The notes under the pieces are model-generated. The model made no database searches. It was given only the letters and a program-made list of their open reading frames with translations, and had not been told where the DNA came from. A stretch of DNA of 64,000 nucleotides from Planobispora longispora (GTDB lineage Bacteria; Actinomycetota; Actinomycetes; Streptosporangiales; Streptosporangiaceae), in assembly GCF_016863135.1 (NCBI RefSeq), contig NZ_BOOH01000037.1, forward strand, positions 62,001-126,000, written 5' to 3'. This document shows, in pieces, positions 1-8,183 of this stretch. A program made the translations under genes and the position numbers. The stretch's first letter is position 1, and each line of letters begins with the position of its first letter.

Positions 1-80
1 TCGCTGATAGTCCGAATATTTCAGAAGCCGAAGGCGTCGCGTCGCAGGGCGCGGCCGGAGAGCCGGGAAGCGGGCAGCGG

Positions 81-1367
81 ATGGGAATCAGAAGCAGAGT
101 CATGGCCGCCGTGGCCACCGTCGCGGGGCTGGTGACGGCGGGGCTGATCGCGGCCTCCCCGGCGTCGTCGGCGACCCTCACCGAGGTGACCGGTTTCGGC
201 GCCAACCCCACCAACCTGAGGATGCACCTGTACGTGCCCGACCGCGTCGCGGCCAGGCCCGCGGTCCTGGTGGCCGTGCACTACTGCACCGGGTCCGGCC
301 CGGCCTTCCACTCCGGTACGGAGTTCGCCTCCCTGGCGGACCGGTACGGGTTCATCGTCGTCTACCCGTCCGCCACGCGGAGCGGCTCCTGCTTCGACGT
401 CTCCTCCCCGCAGGCGCTCAGGCGCGACGGCGGCAGCGACCCGGTGGGGATCATGTCCATGGTCAGGTACGTCCAGCAGCGGTACAACCCCGATCCCGGC
501 CGGATCTACGTCACCGGCGCCTCCTCCGGCGCCATGATGACCAACGTCCTGCTGGGGGACTATCCCGACGTCTTCGCGGCGGGAGCGGCGTTCATGGGCG
601 TGCCGTTCGGCTGCTTCGCCACCGCCGACGGCTCGTCCTGGAACAGCGCCTGCGCCAACGGGCAGGTCGTCAAGACGCCGCGGCAGTGGGGCGACCTGGT
701 GCGGGGGGCCCATCCCGGCCACAGCGGCCCGCGCCCCCGGATGCAGGTGTGGCACGGCACCGAGGACACCATCCTGCGCCACCCGAACCTGCAGGAGGAG
801 GTCAAGCAGTGGACCGACGTCCACGGGCTCGGCCAGACCCCCTCGCTCACCGACCGGCCGCGCCCGAACTGGATCCGGACCCGCTACGGGAGCACCGGCG
901 AGAACGCCCCCGTGGAGGCGATCAGCGTCCAGGGAGGCGGGCACGACCTGCCCATGAGCGGGATGGCGGAGGCGGCGCTGCGCTTCTTCGGCCTCACCGG
1001 CGGGCCCACGCCCACCCTCACACCGACTCCGACCCCGACCGGGGGTGCCGGAGCCTGCCGCGTCTCCTACGCCATGAACGCCTGGAACACCGGGTTCACC
1101 GGTGCGGTCAAGGTCACCAACACCGGGACCGCCACGCTCGACGGCTGGTCCCTGACGTTCACCCTCCCGGCCGGCCAGACGGTCACCTCGGCCTGGAACG
1201 CCGTCGTCTCGCCGCCCGCCGGCCGGGTGACCGCCGGGAACGTCTCCTACAACAGGATCCTCGCGCCGGGCGCGTCGGCCGACTTCGGGTTCCAGGCCAC
1301 GCACACCGGTGACACGGCCAGGCCCCCGGCCTTCGCCCTCAACGGCGTCGCCTGCGCCGCCGGCTGA
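81..1367 (+). CDS. Secreted CE1/PHB-depolymerase-type esterase with C-terminal CBM2
   Basis: 428 aa. An N-terminal Sec signal peptide (about residues 1-30, ending near ASPASSA) is followed by an alpha/beta-hydrolase esterase domain of the LpqC/PHB depolymerase type (about 32-310). GASSG at 146-150 makes Ser148 the nucleophile, and the GGGHDLP stretch near 285 carries the likely catalytic His. A Pro-Thr linker (PTPTLTPTPTPTGG) leads to a family 2 carbohydrate-binding module (about 327-428) with paired Cys at its ends and conserved Trp in AMNAWNTGF and TSAWNAVV. Such enzymes deacetylate or de-feruloylate xylan, or cleave polyesters, outside the cell while the CBM2 holds cellulose or xylan. The substrate cannot be settled from sequence; acetylxylan esterase is the likelier choice because of the CBM2. 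A strong hairpin follows the stop directly. Confidence 0.9.
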   Translation: MGIRSRVMAAVATVAGLVTAGLIAASPASSATLTEVTGFGANPTNLRMHLYVPDRVAARPAVLVAVHYCTGSGPAFHSGTEFASLADRYGFIVVYPSATRSGSCFDVSSPQALRRDGGSDPVGIMSMVRYVQQRYNPDPGRIYVTGASSGAMMTNVLLGDYPDVFAAGAAFMGVPFGCFATADGSSWNSACANGQVVKTPRQWGDLVRGAHPGHSGPRPRMQVWHGTEDTILRHPNLQEEVKQWTDVHGLGQTPSLTDRPRPNWIRTRYGSTGENAPVEAISVQGGGHDLPMSGMAEAALRFFGLTGGPTPTLTPTPTPTGGAGACRVSYAMNAWNTGFTGAVKVTNTGTATLDGWSLTFTLPAGQTVTSAWNAVVSPPAGRVTAGNVSYNRILAPGASADFGFQATHTGDTARPPAFALNGVACAAG

Positions 1368-1368
1368 T

Positions 1369-1410
1369 TCCGGCGGCCCCGGCCCGCGAGACGGGGCCGG
1401 GGCCGCCGGA
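1369..1410 (+). terminator. Strong hairpin terminator after the esterase gene
   Basis: Perfect 17-bp arms (1369-1385 and 1394-1410) with an 8-nt loop begin one base after the esterase stop. There is no T tract, which is usual for actinobacterial terminators. Confidence 0.8.
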
Positions 1411-1447
1411 TGGACTCCCCCTCCGGGGGAGGCCCCATGCTGGGGGT

Positions 1448-2410
1448 GTGAACGAGGATCTGGAACGGGGGCCCGGCGGGGACCTGATGGCGATCGGGCG
1501 CTTCGCGCGGCTGTGCCGGCTCAGCGTCAAGCAGCTGCGCAACTACGCCGACCTGGGGCTGCTGGCGCCGGCGTGGGTGGATCCGGACACCGGCTACCGC
1601 TACTACCGGGCCGGCCAGGCGCGCGAGGCGCTCTCGATCGGGCTGCTGCGCTCCCTGGACGTGCCGCTGGCCGTGATCGGCGAGGTGCTGTCCGGCGCGG
1701 CCGCCGCCCAGGCGCTCGGCCGGGTCCGCGACGACCTGGAGGCCGAGCTGGCGCGACGGCGCCGTACCCTCGCGACCCTGGAACGGGTCCTGGACGGAGG
1801 AATCCCCGGCGCCCCGGTCGACGTCGTCAGCGAACCGGCCCGCCGGGTGGTCCTGGCCCGGGACGTGGCGATCGGCGCGAAGGACATCGGCCGGGCCGTG
1901 TCCGCCTGCGTGGCGCGGCTGACGGCGGCCCTCCACGACGGCGGCGGCGACCCCGGCACCGCGGCGCCGATCGGTCCCGGGGCCGGGAGTGCCTCATCCG
2001 CCGCCGTGGGGTCGGCCGGTCCCGGGGCCGGGAGCGCTCCGGGGGGACCGTCCGGCCCGGCCCGGTTGATCGGCCTGTTCCCCGCCGAGCCGGACGAGCC
2101 CCTGCCCGTCACGGTCGCCCTGGACCTGGGCGCCGCCGGTGACGCGCCCGGACCGCCGGCGGCGCCGTGGCTGCGCCCGCCGCCCGGGACCTCGGCCGAC
2201 CTGCTGCCCGGCGGGGACTTCGCCCGCGTCACGCACGTCGGGCCGTACGACCAGATCACCCTGGCCTATCACGCGATCTTCACCTGGTGCGCCGAGCGCG
2301 GGCATCCCGTGCGCGGACCCGTCCGCGAGGTCTACCTGTCCGACCCGGCGACCACGCCGCCCGAGCGGCTGGTCACCGACCTGATGATCCGGCTGGAGGA
2401 GCATCCGTGA
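1448..2410 (+). CDS. MerR-family transcriptional regulator with GyrI-like effector domain
   Basis: 320 aa from GTG. The DNA-binding head (MAIGRFARL, then SVKQLRNYADLGLL and DTGYRYYR) is a standard MerR winged helix at about residues 14-85, followed by a helical linker and a C-terminal GyrI/AraC-E type effector-binding domain (about 130-320, with VTHVGPYDQI). An internal ATG at 1487 sits exactly at the HTH and is an alternative start. The effector domain is split by a Gly/Ala/Ser/Pro-rich insert (about 170-205) coded by an in-frame 17-bp direct repeat (1973-1989 and 2018-2034, 45 bp apart), probably a slippage-expanded loop. The effector is probably a small amphipathic molecule or drug; no target gene is evident. 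Confidence 0.87.
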   Translation: MNEDLERGPGGDLMAIGRFARLCRLSVKQLRNYADLGLLAPAWVDPDTGYRYYRAGQAREALSIGLLRSLDVPLAVIGEVLSGAAAAQALGRVRDDLEAELARRRRTLATLERVLDGGIPGAPVDVVSEPARRVVLARDVAIGAKDIGRAVSACVARLTAALHDGGGDPGTAAPIGPGAGSASSAAVGSAGPGAGSAPGGPSGPARLIGLFPAEPDEPLPVTVALDLGAAGDAPGPPAAPWLRPPPGTSADLLPGGDFARVTHVGPYDQITLAYHAIFTWCAERGHPVRGPVREVYLSDPATTPPERLVTDLMIRLEEHP

Positions 2411-2475
2411 CCCGGCGGTCGCGCCGCCGACTTCGCCCGCGGGAACCACGAGTCACTCGCGGTTGAATAAATATA

Positions 2476-2487
2476 TAGATCGGTCTA
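2476..2487. promoter_or_regulatory. TetR operator 1 (upstream of the TetR gene)
   Basis: TAGATCGGTCTA lies just before the TetR start. It is the exact reverse complement of the site at 3102-3113, and both are near-palindromes of TAGACCGGTCTA. The surrounding AT-rich patch stands out in this GC-rich region. Autoregulation is inferred. Confidence 0.75.
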
Positions 2488-2498
2488 TTTTTATCGCC

Positions 2499-3056
2499 AT
2501 GGGACGCAAGGGCGCCGAGACGCGGGATCGACTGCTGGACGCGACGCAGGAGCTGGTGGAGGCGGGGGGATACTTCGGCGCCGGGCTCAACCAGGTGATC
2601 GCGGTCAGCGGCGCGCCCCGCGGCTCGCTCTATTTCCACTTCCCCGAGGGCAAGGACCAGCTGGTCGGCGAGTCCGTACGGCGCGCCGGGCACGCCGTCG
2701 GCGCCGCCATGGAAGACCTGGCCGCCTCCGGCGCCTCCGCGGCGGAGTTCGCCGAAGGGGTGCTGCGGCGGCTGGGCGACCGGCTGGAGGAGTCCGGCTG
2801 GCGCAAGGGGTGCCCGGTGGCCACCGTGGCGCTCGAGATGGCCGCCACCAGCGACGCGCTGCAGCGCGCCTGCCATGAGGTCTACACCTCGTGGCAGGCG
2901 GCCCTGCGGGCGCGGCTGGACGACCGCGAGGACGCCGACGATCTCGCGGTCACGGTCCTGGCCATGATCGAGGGGGCGCTCCTGCTGGCCAAGGCGCACC
3001 GCAGCAGGGAGCCGCTGGACCGCGTCGCCCGCCAGATCGCCACTCTTCTCCGCTGA
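2499..3056 (+). CDS. TetR-family transcriptional regulator
   Basis: 185 aa from the ATG at 2499 (MGRKGAETRDRLL). A TTG at 2463 would extend it 12 residues, but that segment reads through the operator. The N-terminal HTH is clear (GAGLNQVIAVSGAPRGSLYFHF, about residues 25-46), followed by an all-alpha ligand domain with CPVATVALEMA, typical of the YcdC/AcrR-like group with a TetR_C LmrA/YxaF-type C-terminus. It precedes the SDR-hydrolase fusion on the same strand. Matching operators in front of both genes make it the likely repressor of itself and of that enzyme. The inducing ligand is unknown. Confidence 0.88.
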   Translation: MGRKGAETRDRLLDATQELVEAGGYFGAGLNQVIAVSGAPRGSLYFHFPEGKDQLVGESVRRAGHAVGAAMEDLAASGASAAEFAEGVLRRLGDRLEESGWRKGCPVATVALEMAATSDALQRACHEVYTSWQAALRARLDDREDADDLAVTVLAMIEGALLLAKAHRSREPLDRVARQIATLLR

Positions 3057-3061
3057 CACGG

Positions 3062-3079
3062 GCCCGCTCCGGGGCGGGC
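3062..3079 (+). terminator. Hairpin between TetR gene and SDR-hydrolase gene
   Basis: Six-bp GC arms (3062-3067, 3074-3079) with a 6-nt loop, followed by TCTTTC. It lies between the TetR stop and operator 2, so the downstream gene probably has its own promoter. Confidence 0.5.
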
Positions 3080-3101
3080 TCTTTCGTGGCCAAAAAATAT
3101 G

Positions 3102-3113
3102 TAGACCGATCTA
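3102..3113. promoter_or_regulatory. TetR operator 2 (upstream of the SDR-hydrolase fusion)
   Basis: TAGACCGATCTA sits 12 bp before the ATG of the fusion gene and is the exact reverse complement of operator 1. Flanking AT tracts (AAAAAATATG before, TTTAGGAG after) are also mirrored. The AGGAG at 3116-3120 is the ribosome-binding site, so bound repressor would cover the start of the message. Confidence 0.75.
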
Positions 3114-3125
3114 TTTAGGAGTCTC

Positions 3126-4793
3126 ATGGACGCGATCGTCTTCGGCGCGGCCGGATTCATCGGCCGCTCCCTCGTCGCCGAACTGCTCGGCCGGGGACAG
3201 CGGGTGGCGGCGGCCGTACGGAACGACACCCTCACCCCCTGGCTGACCTCCCAGGGCGTCGACACCAGCGGGCTGAGCGTCGTCACCGCCGACATCACCC
3301 GGCCGCCGGCCGGGCTGCCCCCGGCGCGCGACGTCTACAACACCGCCGCGCGCTTCGCGTTCGGCCTCGGCGTGGAGGAGGCGCGGGCGGTCAACGTGAC
3401 CGGGGCGCTCAACGTGCTCGAATGGGCCGCCACGCTGCCGGGACTGCGGCGGTTCGTGCACGTCAGCGGGTACCGGGTGAGCGGCGCCCAGCCCGACTAC
3501 GCCAGGCTGGGCCCGTACGAGGCCTCGAAGGCGGAGGCCGACCTCGCGGTGCGCGCCAGGGCCCGCGAGCTGGAGGTCCCGCTGACCATCGTCAACCCCA
3601 GTTCGGTGATCGGCCCCGGCCAGTACATCGGCCTGGCCTCTCTCGTCGGGGACCTGTGGAACGGGCGGCTGCCCGCGCTCCCCGGCGGCCCCGGCGTCTT
3701 CCTGCCGATCGTCACGATCGACTACTTCGCGCGCTTCCTGGCCGAGGTCCCCGCATCGCCCGCGGGGGAGGCCCACTGGGTGCTCGACGACACGACGCCG
3801 CTCCTGCCCGAGCTGGTCGGCACGATCGCCGGTCACATGGGGGTGCGGGCGCCGCGCCGTACCGTTCCGGTGGGCCTCGTGCGCCGCCTGCCGCGCAGGA
3901 TCACCGGGGCCGACCCCGAGACGCTGTCGTTCATCTCGGCCGACCGCTACCCGACGGCCTCCGCCCGCGCCTTCGCCGCGGCGGTCGGCCTGGAGATGCC
4001 CCCGGCCGCCGACGCCCTGCGCGCGTGGGCCGACGACCTGGTGGCCGCCCGCTTCGGCGCCGCCGTTCCGTGGCTGAGGCCGTACGGCTTCCGCGACCGT
4101 ACCTGGGTGATGGGAGAGCGGCACCGCCCCGCCCACGTCCTGCTGCACGGGCTGCCGATGAACGCCGACCTGTGGGCACCGCTCGCCGCCCGCCTGCCCG
4201 GCCCGATCCTGGCCCCCGACCTGCCCGGCCTGGGACGCTCGGCCCCCGCCGACCGGCCGATGGAGGCCTGGCTCGCCGATCTGATGGGCCCGGTGCGGAC
4301 CCGCCCCGTGCTGGTCGCGCACTCGCTGGCCTGCGACCCGGCCCTCCGGTTCGCCGCCGAGCATCCCGGACGCGTCAGCGGGCTCGTCCTGATCTCCCCC
4401 GCGTTCCTGCAGGCCCCCGGCGCGCGGCTCACCCGTTCAGCCCTGGCCGTGCCGCTGCTGCGCCGTATGTCCGCCGCCCGCCTGGCCCGCACGCTCGGCC
4501 TCCCCGAGGGGCCGGAGGTGGCGAGCGCCGCGGCGGACCTGCGCCGTCCGGGGGTCGCGCGCCGCGTGATCGCGGCGATGCGCACGGCCTCCGCCGCGAG
4601 AGAGGCGTCGCGCTCACTGCTGGAGCGGGTGAAGGTGCCGGTCGAGATCATCGTGGGTTCGGCCGACCCGCTGGTCGTGGACGCCGGCCACCCGGTGACC
4701 GAGATCGCGGGGGCCGGGCACTATCCGCAGCTCACCCATCCGGTCCAGGTCGCCCGCCACCTCGGCGCGGGTTCCGGCGCCGTCCGCGGCTGA
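3126..4793 (+). CDS. Fusion of an extended SDR (NAD-dependent epimerase/reductase) and an alpha/beta hydrolase
   Basis: 555 aa. Residues 1 to about 320 are an extended short-chain dehydrogenase: GAAGFIG nucleotide-binding turn at the N-terminus, Tyr131-x3-Lys135 catalytic pair (YEASK), and a following INPSSVIGPG-type segment. Residues about 335-555 are an alpha/beta hydrolase: oxyanion HGLPMNADLW, AHSLA with Ser400 as nucleophile (the usual G-x-S-x-G glycines are both Ala), Asp517 in GSADP, and His532 in GAGHYPQ. One continuous frame joins them. The two activities probably act in sequence on one substrate, for example an ester or lactone reduced by the SDR half, but no substrate can be named. 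It is probably controlled by the upstream TetR. Confidence 0.85.
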   Translation: MDAIVFGAAGFIGRSLVAELLGRGQRVAAAVRNDTLTPWLTSQGVDTSGLSVVTADITRPPAGLPPARDVYNTAARFAFGLGVEEARAVNVTGALNVLEWAATLPGLRRFVHVSGYRVSGAQPDYARLGPYEASKAEADLAVRARARELEVPLTIVNPSSVIGPGQYIGLASLVGDLWNGRLPALPGGPGVFLPIVTIDYFARFLAEVPASPAGEAHWVLDDTTPLLPELVGTIAGHMGVRAPRRTVPVGLVRRLPRRITGADPETLSFISADRYPTASARAFAAAVGLEMPPAADALRAWADDLVAARFGAAVPWLRPYGFRDRTWVMGERHRPAHVLLHGLPMNADLWAPLAARLPGPILAPDLPGLGRSAPADRPMEAWLADLMGPVRTRPVLVAHSLACDPALRFAAEHPGRVSGLVLISPAFLQAPGARLTRSALAVPLLRRMSAARLARTLGLPEGPEVASAAADLRRPGVARRVIAAMRTASAAREASRSLLERVKVPVEIIVGSADPLVVDAGHPVTEIAGAGHYPQLTHPVQVARHLGAGSGAVRG

Positions 4794-4882
4794 CTCATGC
4801 CGGCGAAGGCGCTTTCGCGCAAGGCCGAGGCGGAGTTCACGCGGTGGGCGCAGGTGCGAGCGGCGCTCGGGGCGCGTGCCGC

Positions 4883-5506
4883 TCAGTTGCGGCGGCGCTG
4901 GGTGATCTCCCAGGCCAGCAGGTAACGGCGGATCATCTGCGCGACCGGCTCGCTGGGAGTGGAGAAGCTCACCACCACATGGCGGCCGGGCCCGTCGGGA
5001 TCGTCACGCACGGTGGTGACCGTGCCGGTCTGATCCAGCCGTCCGGGCCCGAGCGTTCCTTCGATCCGCAGCTCGGCCCCCGGCTCCAGTTCGCACTCGC
5101 GCACCGCGCAGCGCAGTGCGCGTTCGCTGATGTCGACCAGCGTGCTGGCGATCCGCATCGTCGTGCCGGTGCTCACGAGTGACAGACGCAGATGTTCGCC
5201 GCCGCCGCCGCGGAAGAACTGCCGGCGGGTGAGACGCCGGGGTGCGCCGGTCGCCCGGACCTGCCAGCGGGCCGGGGCTTGGCGGACGATGTCGATCAGC
5301 TGCACCGGCAGCACGCCGCGGGTGCGTCCGCCGGTCCAGAACAGGATGAACTGCGCTCCGATCGAGGGCGGTTCGGTGTCCCCGGCGCCGATCGGGGCGG
5401 CGATGGTCAGCACCCGATCCTCGACGGCCTCCACCCGGGAGCGGTAGCTGCGCTGTTCGTCCAGGCCGATGTACAGCAGGCTGTTGACCGCCGGAAACGC
5501 CGTCAT
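4883..5506 (-). CDS. PilZ-domain c-di-GMP-binding protein (YcgR-like)
   Basis: 207 aa. The N-terminal half (about 1-95) resembles the beta-rich YcgR/PilZN domain. The C-terminal half is a PilZ domain with the binding arginines in RRLTRRQFFR (about 89-98) and DISERA in place of the usual D/N-x-S-x-x-G, so the last Gly is Ala. Such proteins bind cyclic di-GMP and change partner interactions. The ATG overlaps the stop of the upstream 75-codon gene (ATGA), so translation is likely coupled. A chemoreceptor-PilZ fusion lies 44 kb away in the same window. Confidence 0.8.
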   Translation of the reverse strand: MTAFPAVNSLLYIGLDEQRSYRSRVEAVEDRVLTIAAPIGAGDTEPPSIGAQFILFWTGGRTRGVLPVQLIDIVRQAPARWQVRATGAPRRLTRRQFFRGGGGEHLRLSLVSTGTTMRIASTLVDISERALRCAVRECELEPGAELRIEGTLGPGRLDQTGTVTTVRDDPDGPGRHVVVSFSTPSEPVAQMIRRYLLAWEITQRRRN

Positions 5507-5730
5507 GAGGACGTCGCCTGGCCGGGCGCGGCCACCAGGGCACCCATCCTGGTGCTTTGGAGGCCGCGGGGCGCCGGCTGCCGGCGGCGGCTCTCCCCGG
5601 CGAACGGGTAGCGGCGGATGAGCTGCACCGTCGGCGCGGCCGGCGGATGGAAAGTCACCGCGATGTGCGGGCCGGTGTCGTCATCGACGCAGACATGCAG
5701 GGCGCTTCTCAGCGGGGGCGGCTGGCTCAT
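5503..5730 (-). CDS. Small PilZ-like protein, C-terminal half duplicate
   Basis: 75 aa. Residues about 8-47 align with the C-terminal end of the adjacent 207-aa PilZ protein: TGPHIAVTF against GRHVVVSF, and VQLIRRYPFA against AQMIRRYLLA. It has no RxxxR arginine motif and no N-terminal domain. The tail after residue 50 is low-complexity. Its stop overlaps the next start by ATGA. It is either a decayed partial duplicate or a small regulator of its neighbour. No PilZ N-terminal half is readable upstream in any frame. Confidence 0.6.
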   Translation of the reverse strand: MSQPPPLRSALHVCVDDDTGPHIAVTFHPPAAPTVQLIRRYPFAGESRRRQPAPRGLQSTRMGALVAAPGQATSS

Positions 5731-6215
5731 GGGACCACATCCTTGTGATCATGAAGGATCCGGGGAAGAGCATCACCACCTGCGGGTGGCATGGTGGCGG
5801 CGTTGTCGGCGCGTCTGCTATCGCGCTCTGGCCGGGCTCATCTGCTGATGCACCCCTGCAGAGTAGGCGAGCGCAACGCGTGCTCTGTCCATCACTTCCC
5901 GTAGCTGTCGGCGAGGTTCTCCTCCCGGCGCCCGTGCCGCCCGCCCCGGGCGCGCCCGCCACCGGCTCGCCCCGGAAACGATCTCGTGTTCGACGACCTG
6001 CCGGCGCTTTCGTGCCTTGGTCAGGAATGAATGCGATTTGTCTCAAGCGCGGCGCGTCCACGTCGTCCACGCATGATCGTTAATGAGGATCGGTGACAGG
6101 GCCTCGCGGGTGAGCGCTCCCTGCCGCCGCCTGGTCGCGAGACCGCACGATCAAGCGCTCACCGGCCGGGAGGCTCACCTGTGCCCGGGGCGGGATGGAG
6201 CGGAGGAGCGGCGCG
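5731..6215. other. Intergenic region between the PilZ pair and the PP2C phosphatase
   Basis: About 480 bp with no convincing gene; the short open frames here have no recognisable domain or usable ribosome-binding site. It must hold the promoters of the divergent PilZ and phosphatase operons. One inverted repeat is visible: GGTGAGCGCT at 6109-6118 and AGCGCTCACC at 6154-6163. Confidence 0.5.
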
Positions 6216-8183
6216 GTGACAACGCAGAAGGCCGAGGCTGCGGACGAATCCGCAGACGACGACGCGCGCGCCGGAGTGGTGCGGTCGGAGGAGGCGCTGC
6301 CGGACGGGGAGCTGTTGCGGGCGGTGTTCGCCGATCTGGGCGCGGGCCTGTATCTGACCGACCACACCGGACGCATCAGCGCGGTCAACCCGTGCGCCGC
6401 GCTGCTGCTGGAGCGCCCGGCGGCCGCGCTGGTGGGCGCCGACGCCCACGATCTGCTGCACCGCGACGCGCACGGCGCGCCGCGCCCGCGCTCGGCGTGT
6501 GAGCCGCTGGCGGTGCTGCAGCACGGTCGCGCCGTCCGCGGGGACGACGAATGCGGCACCTTCCTGCGCGGCAGCGGCCGGCTGCTGCCGATCGCCTGGA
6601 CGGCCTCACCGATCCGGCGGAACGGGCGGCTGTGCGGTACGGCGGTGCTGTTCGTCGACGCCGGCGAGCGCCGGGCGGCCGCCCGGCGTCAGACCGACCA
6701 CCTGGCCGCGCTGGAGCACCTCGCCGGACGGCTGGCGACCGTCACCGAGATCAGCACCATGCTGAGCCGGACCCTGGAGATCGACGAGGCGCTGACCCGG
6801 CTGGGGTGCCTGCTCGTGCCCCGCCTGGCCGACTGGGCCGCCGTCGAACTGCGCACCGGACCCGAGGAGGTTCGCCGGGTGGCGGTCATCCCCCCGGGCG
6901 GTCCGCCGGCAGGCCGTACCGCGGCGGAGGGCCGCGCCGGGGCGGAGGATCACACCGCGGCAGCGGGTCACACCGGGGCGGAGGACCGCGCCGGAGCAAA
7001 GGATCACACCGCGGCGGAGGGCCATGCCGACGCCTCCGACGATCAAGGCCAGACGGTCTGGCAGGGCCCGCTGCCGCCGCTCACCGACTCCTCCCGGGCG
7101 CCGCTGGCCCGGGTGCTGCGCGGCAGCGACGCCTTGCTGCTGGGCCCGGACGACATCACCGCGGCGGCCGACGCGCCGCTGGCCGCGGCCCACGGGGAGC
7201 TGTTCTCCGCCTACGGCGCCGCCTCGGCGATCGTCGCGCCGCTGCGCACCGCCCGCCAGGTTCTGGGCGCCCTGACGGTGACGCGCCTCGATCCGGCTCG
7301 TCCCTTCGACGCCGCCGACCTGGCGCTGATCGCCGACATCGGACGGCGGGCCGCCCTGGCGGTGGACAACGCCCACCTGTCCGCCCGGCAGCGCGACACG
7401 GCCGAGACCATGCAGCGCCACCTGCTGGACCCCCTGCCCCGGGTGGGCCGCCTGCGCCTGGCCGCCCGCTACCGCCCGGCCCCGCAGGGCTCCCCGATCG
7501 GCGGCGACTGGTATGACGCCCTGGTGCTGCCCGACGGCGTCACCGCGGCCATCATCGGGGACGTGGCCGGGCGCGACATGACCGTCGCCGCGCACATGGC
7601 CCAGCTGCGCCACATGCTGCGCTCGCTGTGCTGGGACCGCCAGGAGCCGCCCAGCCTCATCATCGACCGCCTGGACGACGCGGTGATCAACATCACCGAC
7701 ATCGCCACCGCCACCGTGATCATGGCGCGCTTCGAGGGGCCCGACGCGGGGCCCTGGCAGCTGCACTGGGTCAGCGCCGGCCACCCGCCGCCGCTGCTGG
7801 TCACCGACGACGGCTACAGCCGCTACCTGGACAGCGGGCAGAATCTGCTGCTCGGCCTCGGCCTGGCCCGGGACGAGTCACGCTACGACGCCATCGAACC
7901 GCTGCCGGCGGGCAGCACGGTGCTGCTGTACACCGACGGGCTCGTCAAAGCGCCCGACGGCGACCTGGACGGCGGCATGGACCGGCTGCGCCGTCACGCT
8001 GCCGCGCTGGCCCGCCGGCCGATCGACGATTTCTGCGACCAGCTGCTGGAACGCATGGCCGGCCCCGGCACCGACGACATCGCCGTGCTGGCGGCGCGCG
8101 TCCCCGACGCCGGCGAGAGGGGCGGGAACGCCGCGCCCGGCCGGACCGGCGCTCCCGTCCGCGCCGCGGAAGGCCGGGCGTAG
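6216..8183 (+). CDS. PAS-GAF-PP2C (SpoIIE/RsbU-type) serine phosphatase
   Basis: 655 aa from GTG 6216, chosen because GGAGGAG at 6202-6208 is well spaced for it; an ATG at 6195 has no such site. Domains in order: PAS (about 25-140, LLRAVFADLGAGLYLTDHTG), GAF (about 175-385) and a C-terminal PP2C phosphatase (about 410-640). Metal-binding and core motifs are intact: GGDWYD near 429, GDVAGRD, SAGHPPP, YTDGL and TDDIAVL. The family dephosphorylates anti-anti-sigma proteins in partner-switching sigma regulation. No STAS or anti-sigma gene is adjacent. The GAF domain contains a seven-copy hexapeptide insert. The stop (TAG) overlaps the GTG of the next gene, so the two form an operon. Confidence 0.9.
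   Translation: MTTQKAEAADESADDDARAGVVRSEEALPDGELLRAVFADLGAGLYLTDHTGRISAVNPCAALLLERPAAALVGADAHDLLHRDAHGAPRPRSACEPLAVLQHGRAVRGDDECGTFLRGSGRLLPIAWTASPIRRNGRLCGTAVLFVDAGERRAAARRQTDHLAALEHLAGRLATVTEISTMLSRTLEIDEALTRLGCLLVPRLADWAAVELRTGPEEVRRVAVIPPGGPPAGRTAAEGRAGAEDHTAAAGHTGAEDRAGAKDHTAAEGHADASDDQGQTVWQGPLPPLTDSSRAPLARVLRGSDALLLGPDDITAAADAPLAAAHGELFSAYGAASAIVAPLRTARQVLGALTVTRLDPARPFDAADLALIADIGRRAALAVDNAHLSARQRDTAETMQRHLLDPLPRVGRLRLAARYRPAPQGSPIGGDWYDALVLPDGVTAAIIGDVAGRDMTVAAHMAQLRHMLRSLCWDRQEPPSLIIDRLDDAVINITDIATATVIMARFEGPDAGPWQLHWVSAGHPPPLLVTDDGYSRYLDSGQNLLLGLGLARDESRYDAIEPLPAGSTVLLYTDGLVKAPDGDLDGGMDRLRRHAAALARRPIDDFCDQLLERMAGPGTDDIAVLAARVPDAGERGGNAAPGRTGAPVRAAEGRA
6912..7037 (+). repeat. Seven tandem 18-bp coding repeats inside the GAF domain
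   Basis: Seven in-frame 6-residue units of the form [GD]-[RH]-[TA]-[AGD]-A-[EAKS] (GRTAAE, GRAGAE, DHTAAA, GHTGAE, DRAGAK, DHTAAE, GHADAS) interrupt the GAF domain at residues about 233-274. Charge alternates along the repeat; the insert is probably a solvent-exposed loop of variable length. Confidence 0.85.

Noticed and set aside
21-1304. 427-codon open frame antisense to the esterase
   Set aside because: Arg/Gly/Pro-rich shadow of a high-GC gene; no domain or ribosome-binding site.
4798-4920. Short plus frame starting MPAKALSRKAEAEFTRW
   Set aside because: Lies between convergent genes, has no ribosome-binding site and runs into the PilZ gene antisense.
5745-6083. 112-codon plus frame between PilZ and phosphatase genes
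   Set aside because: Low-complexity, no start site, no recognisable domain.
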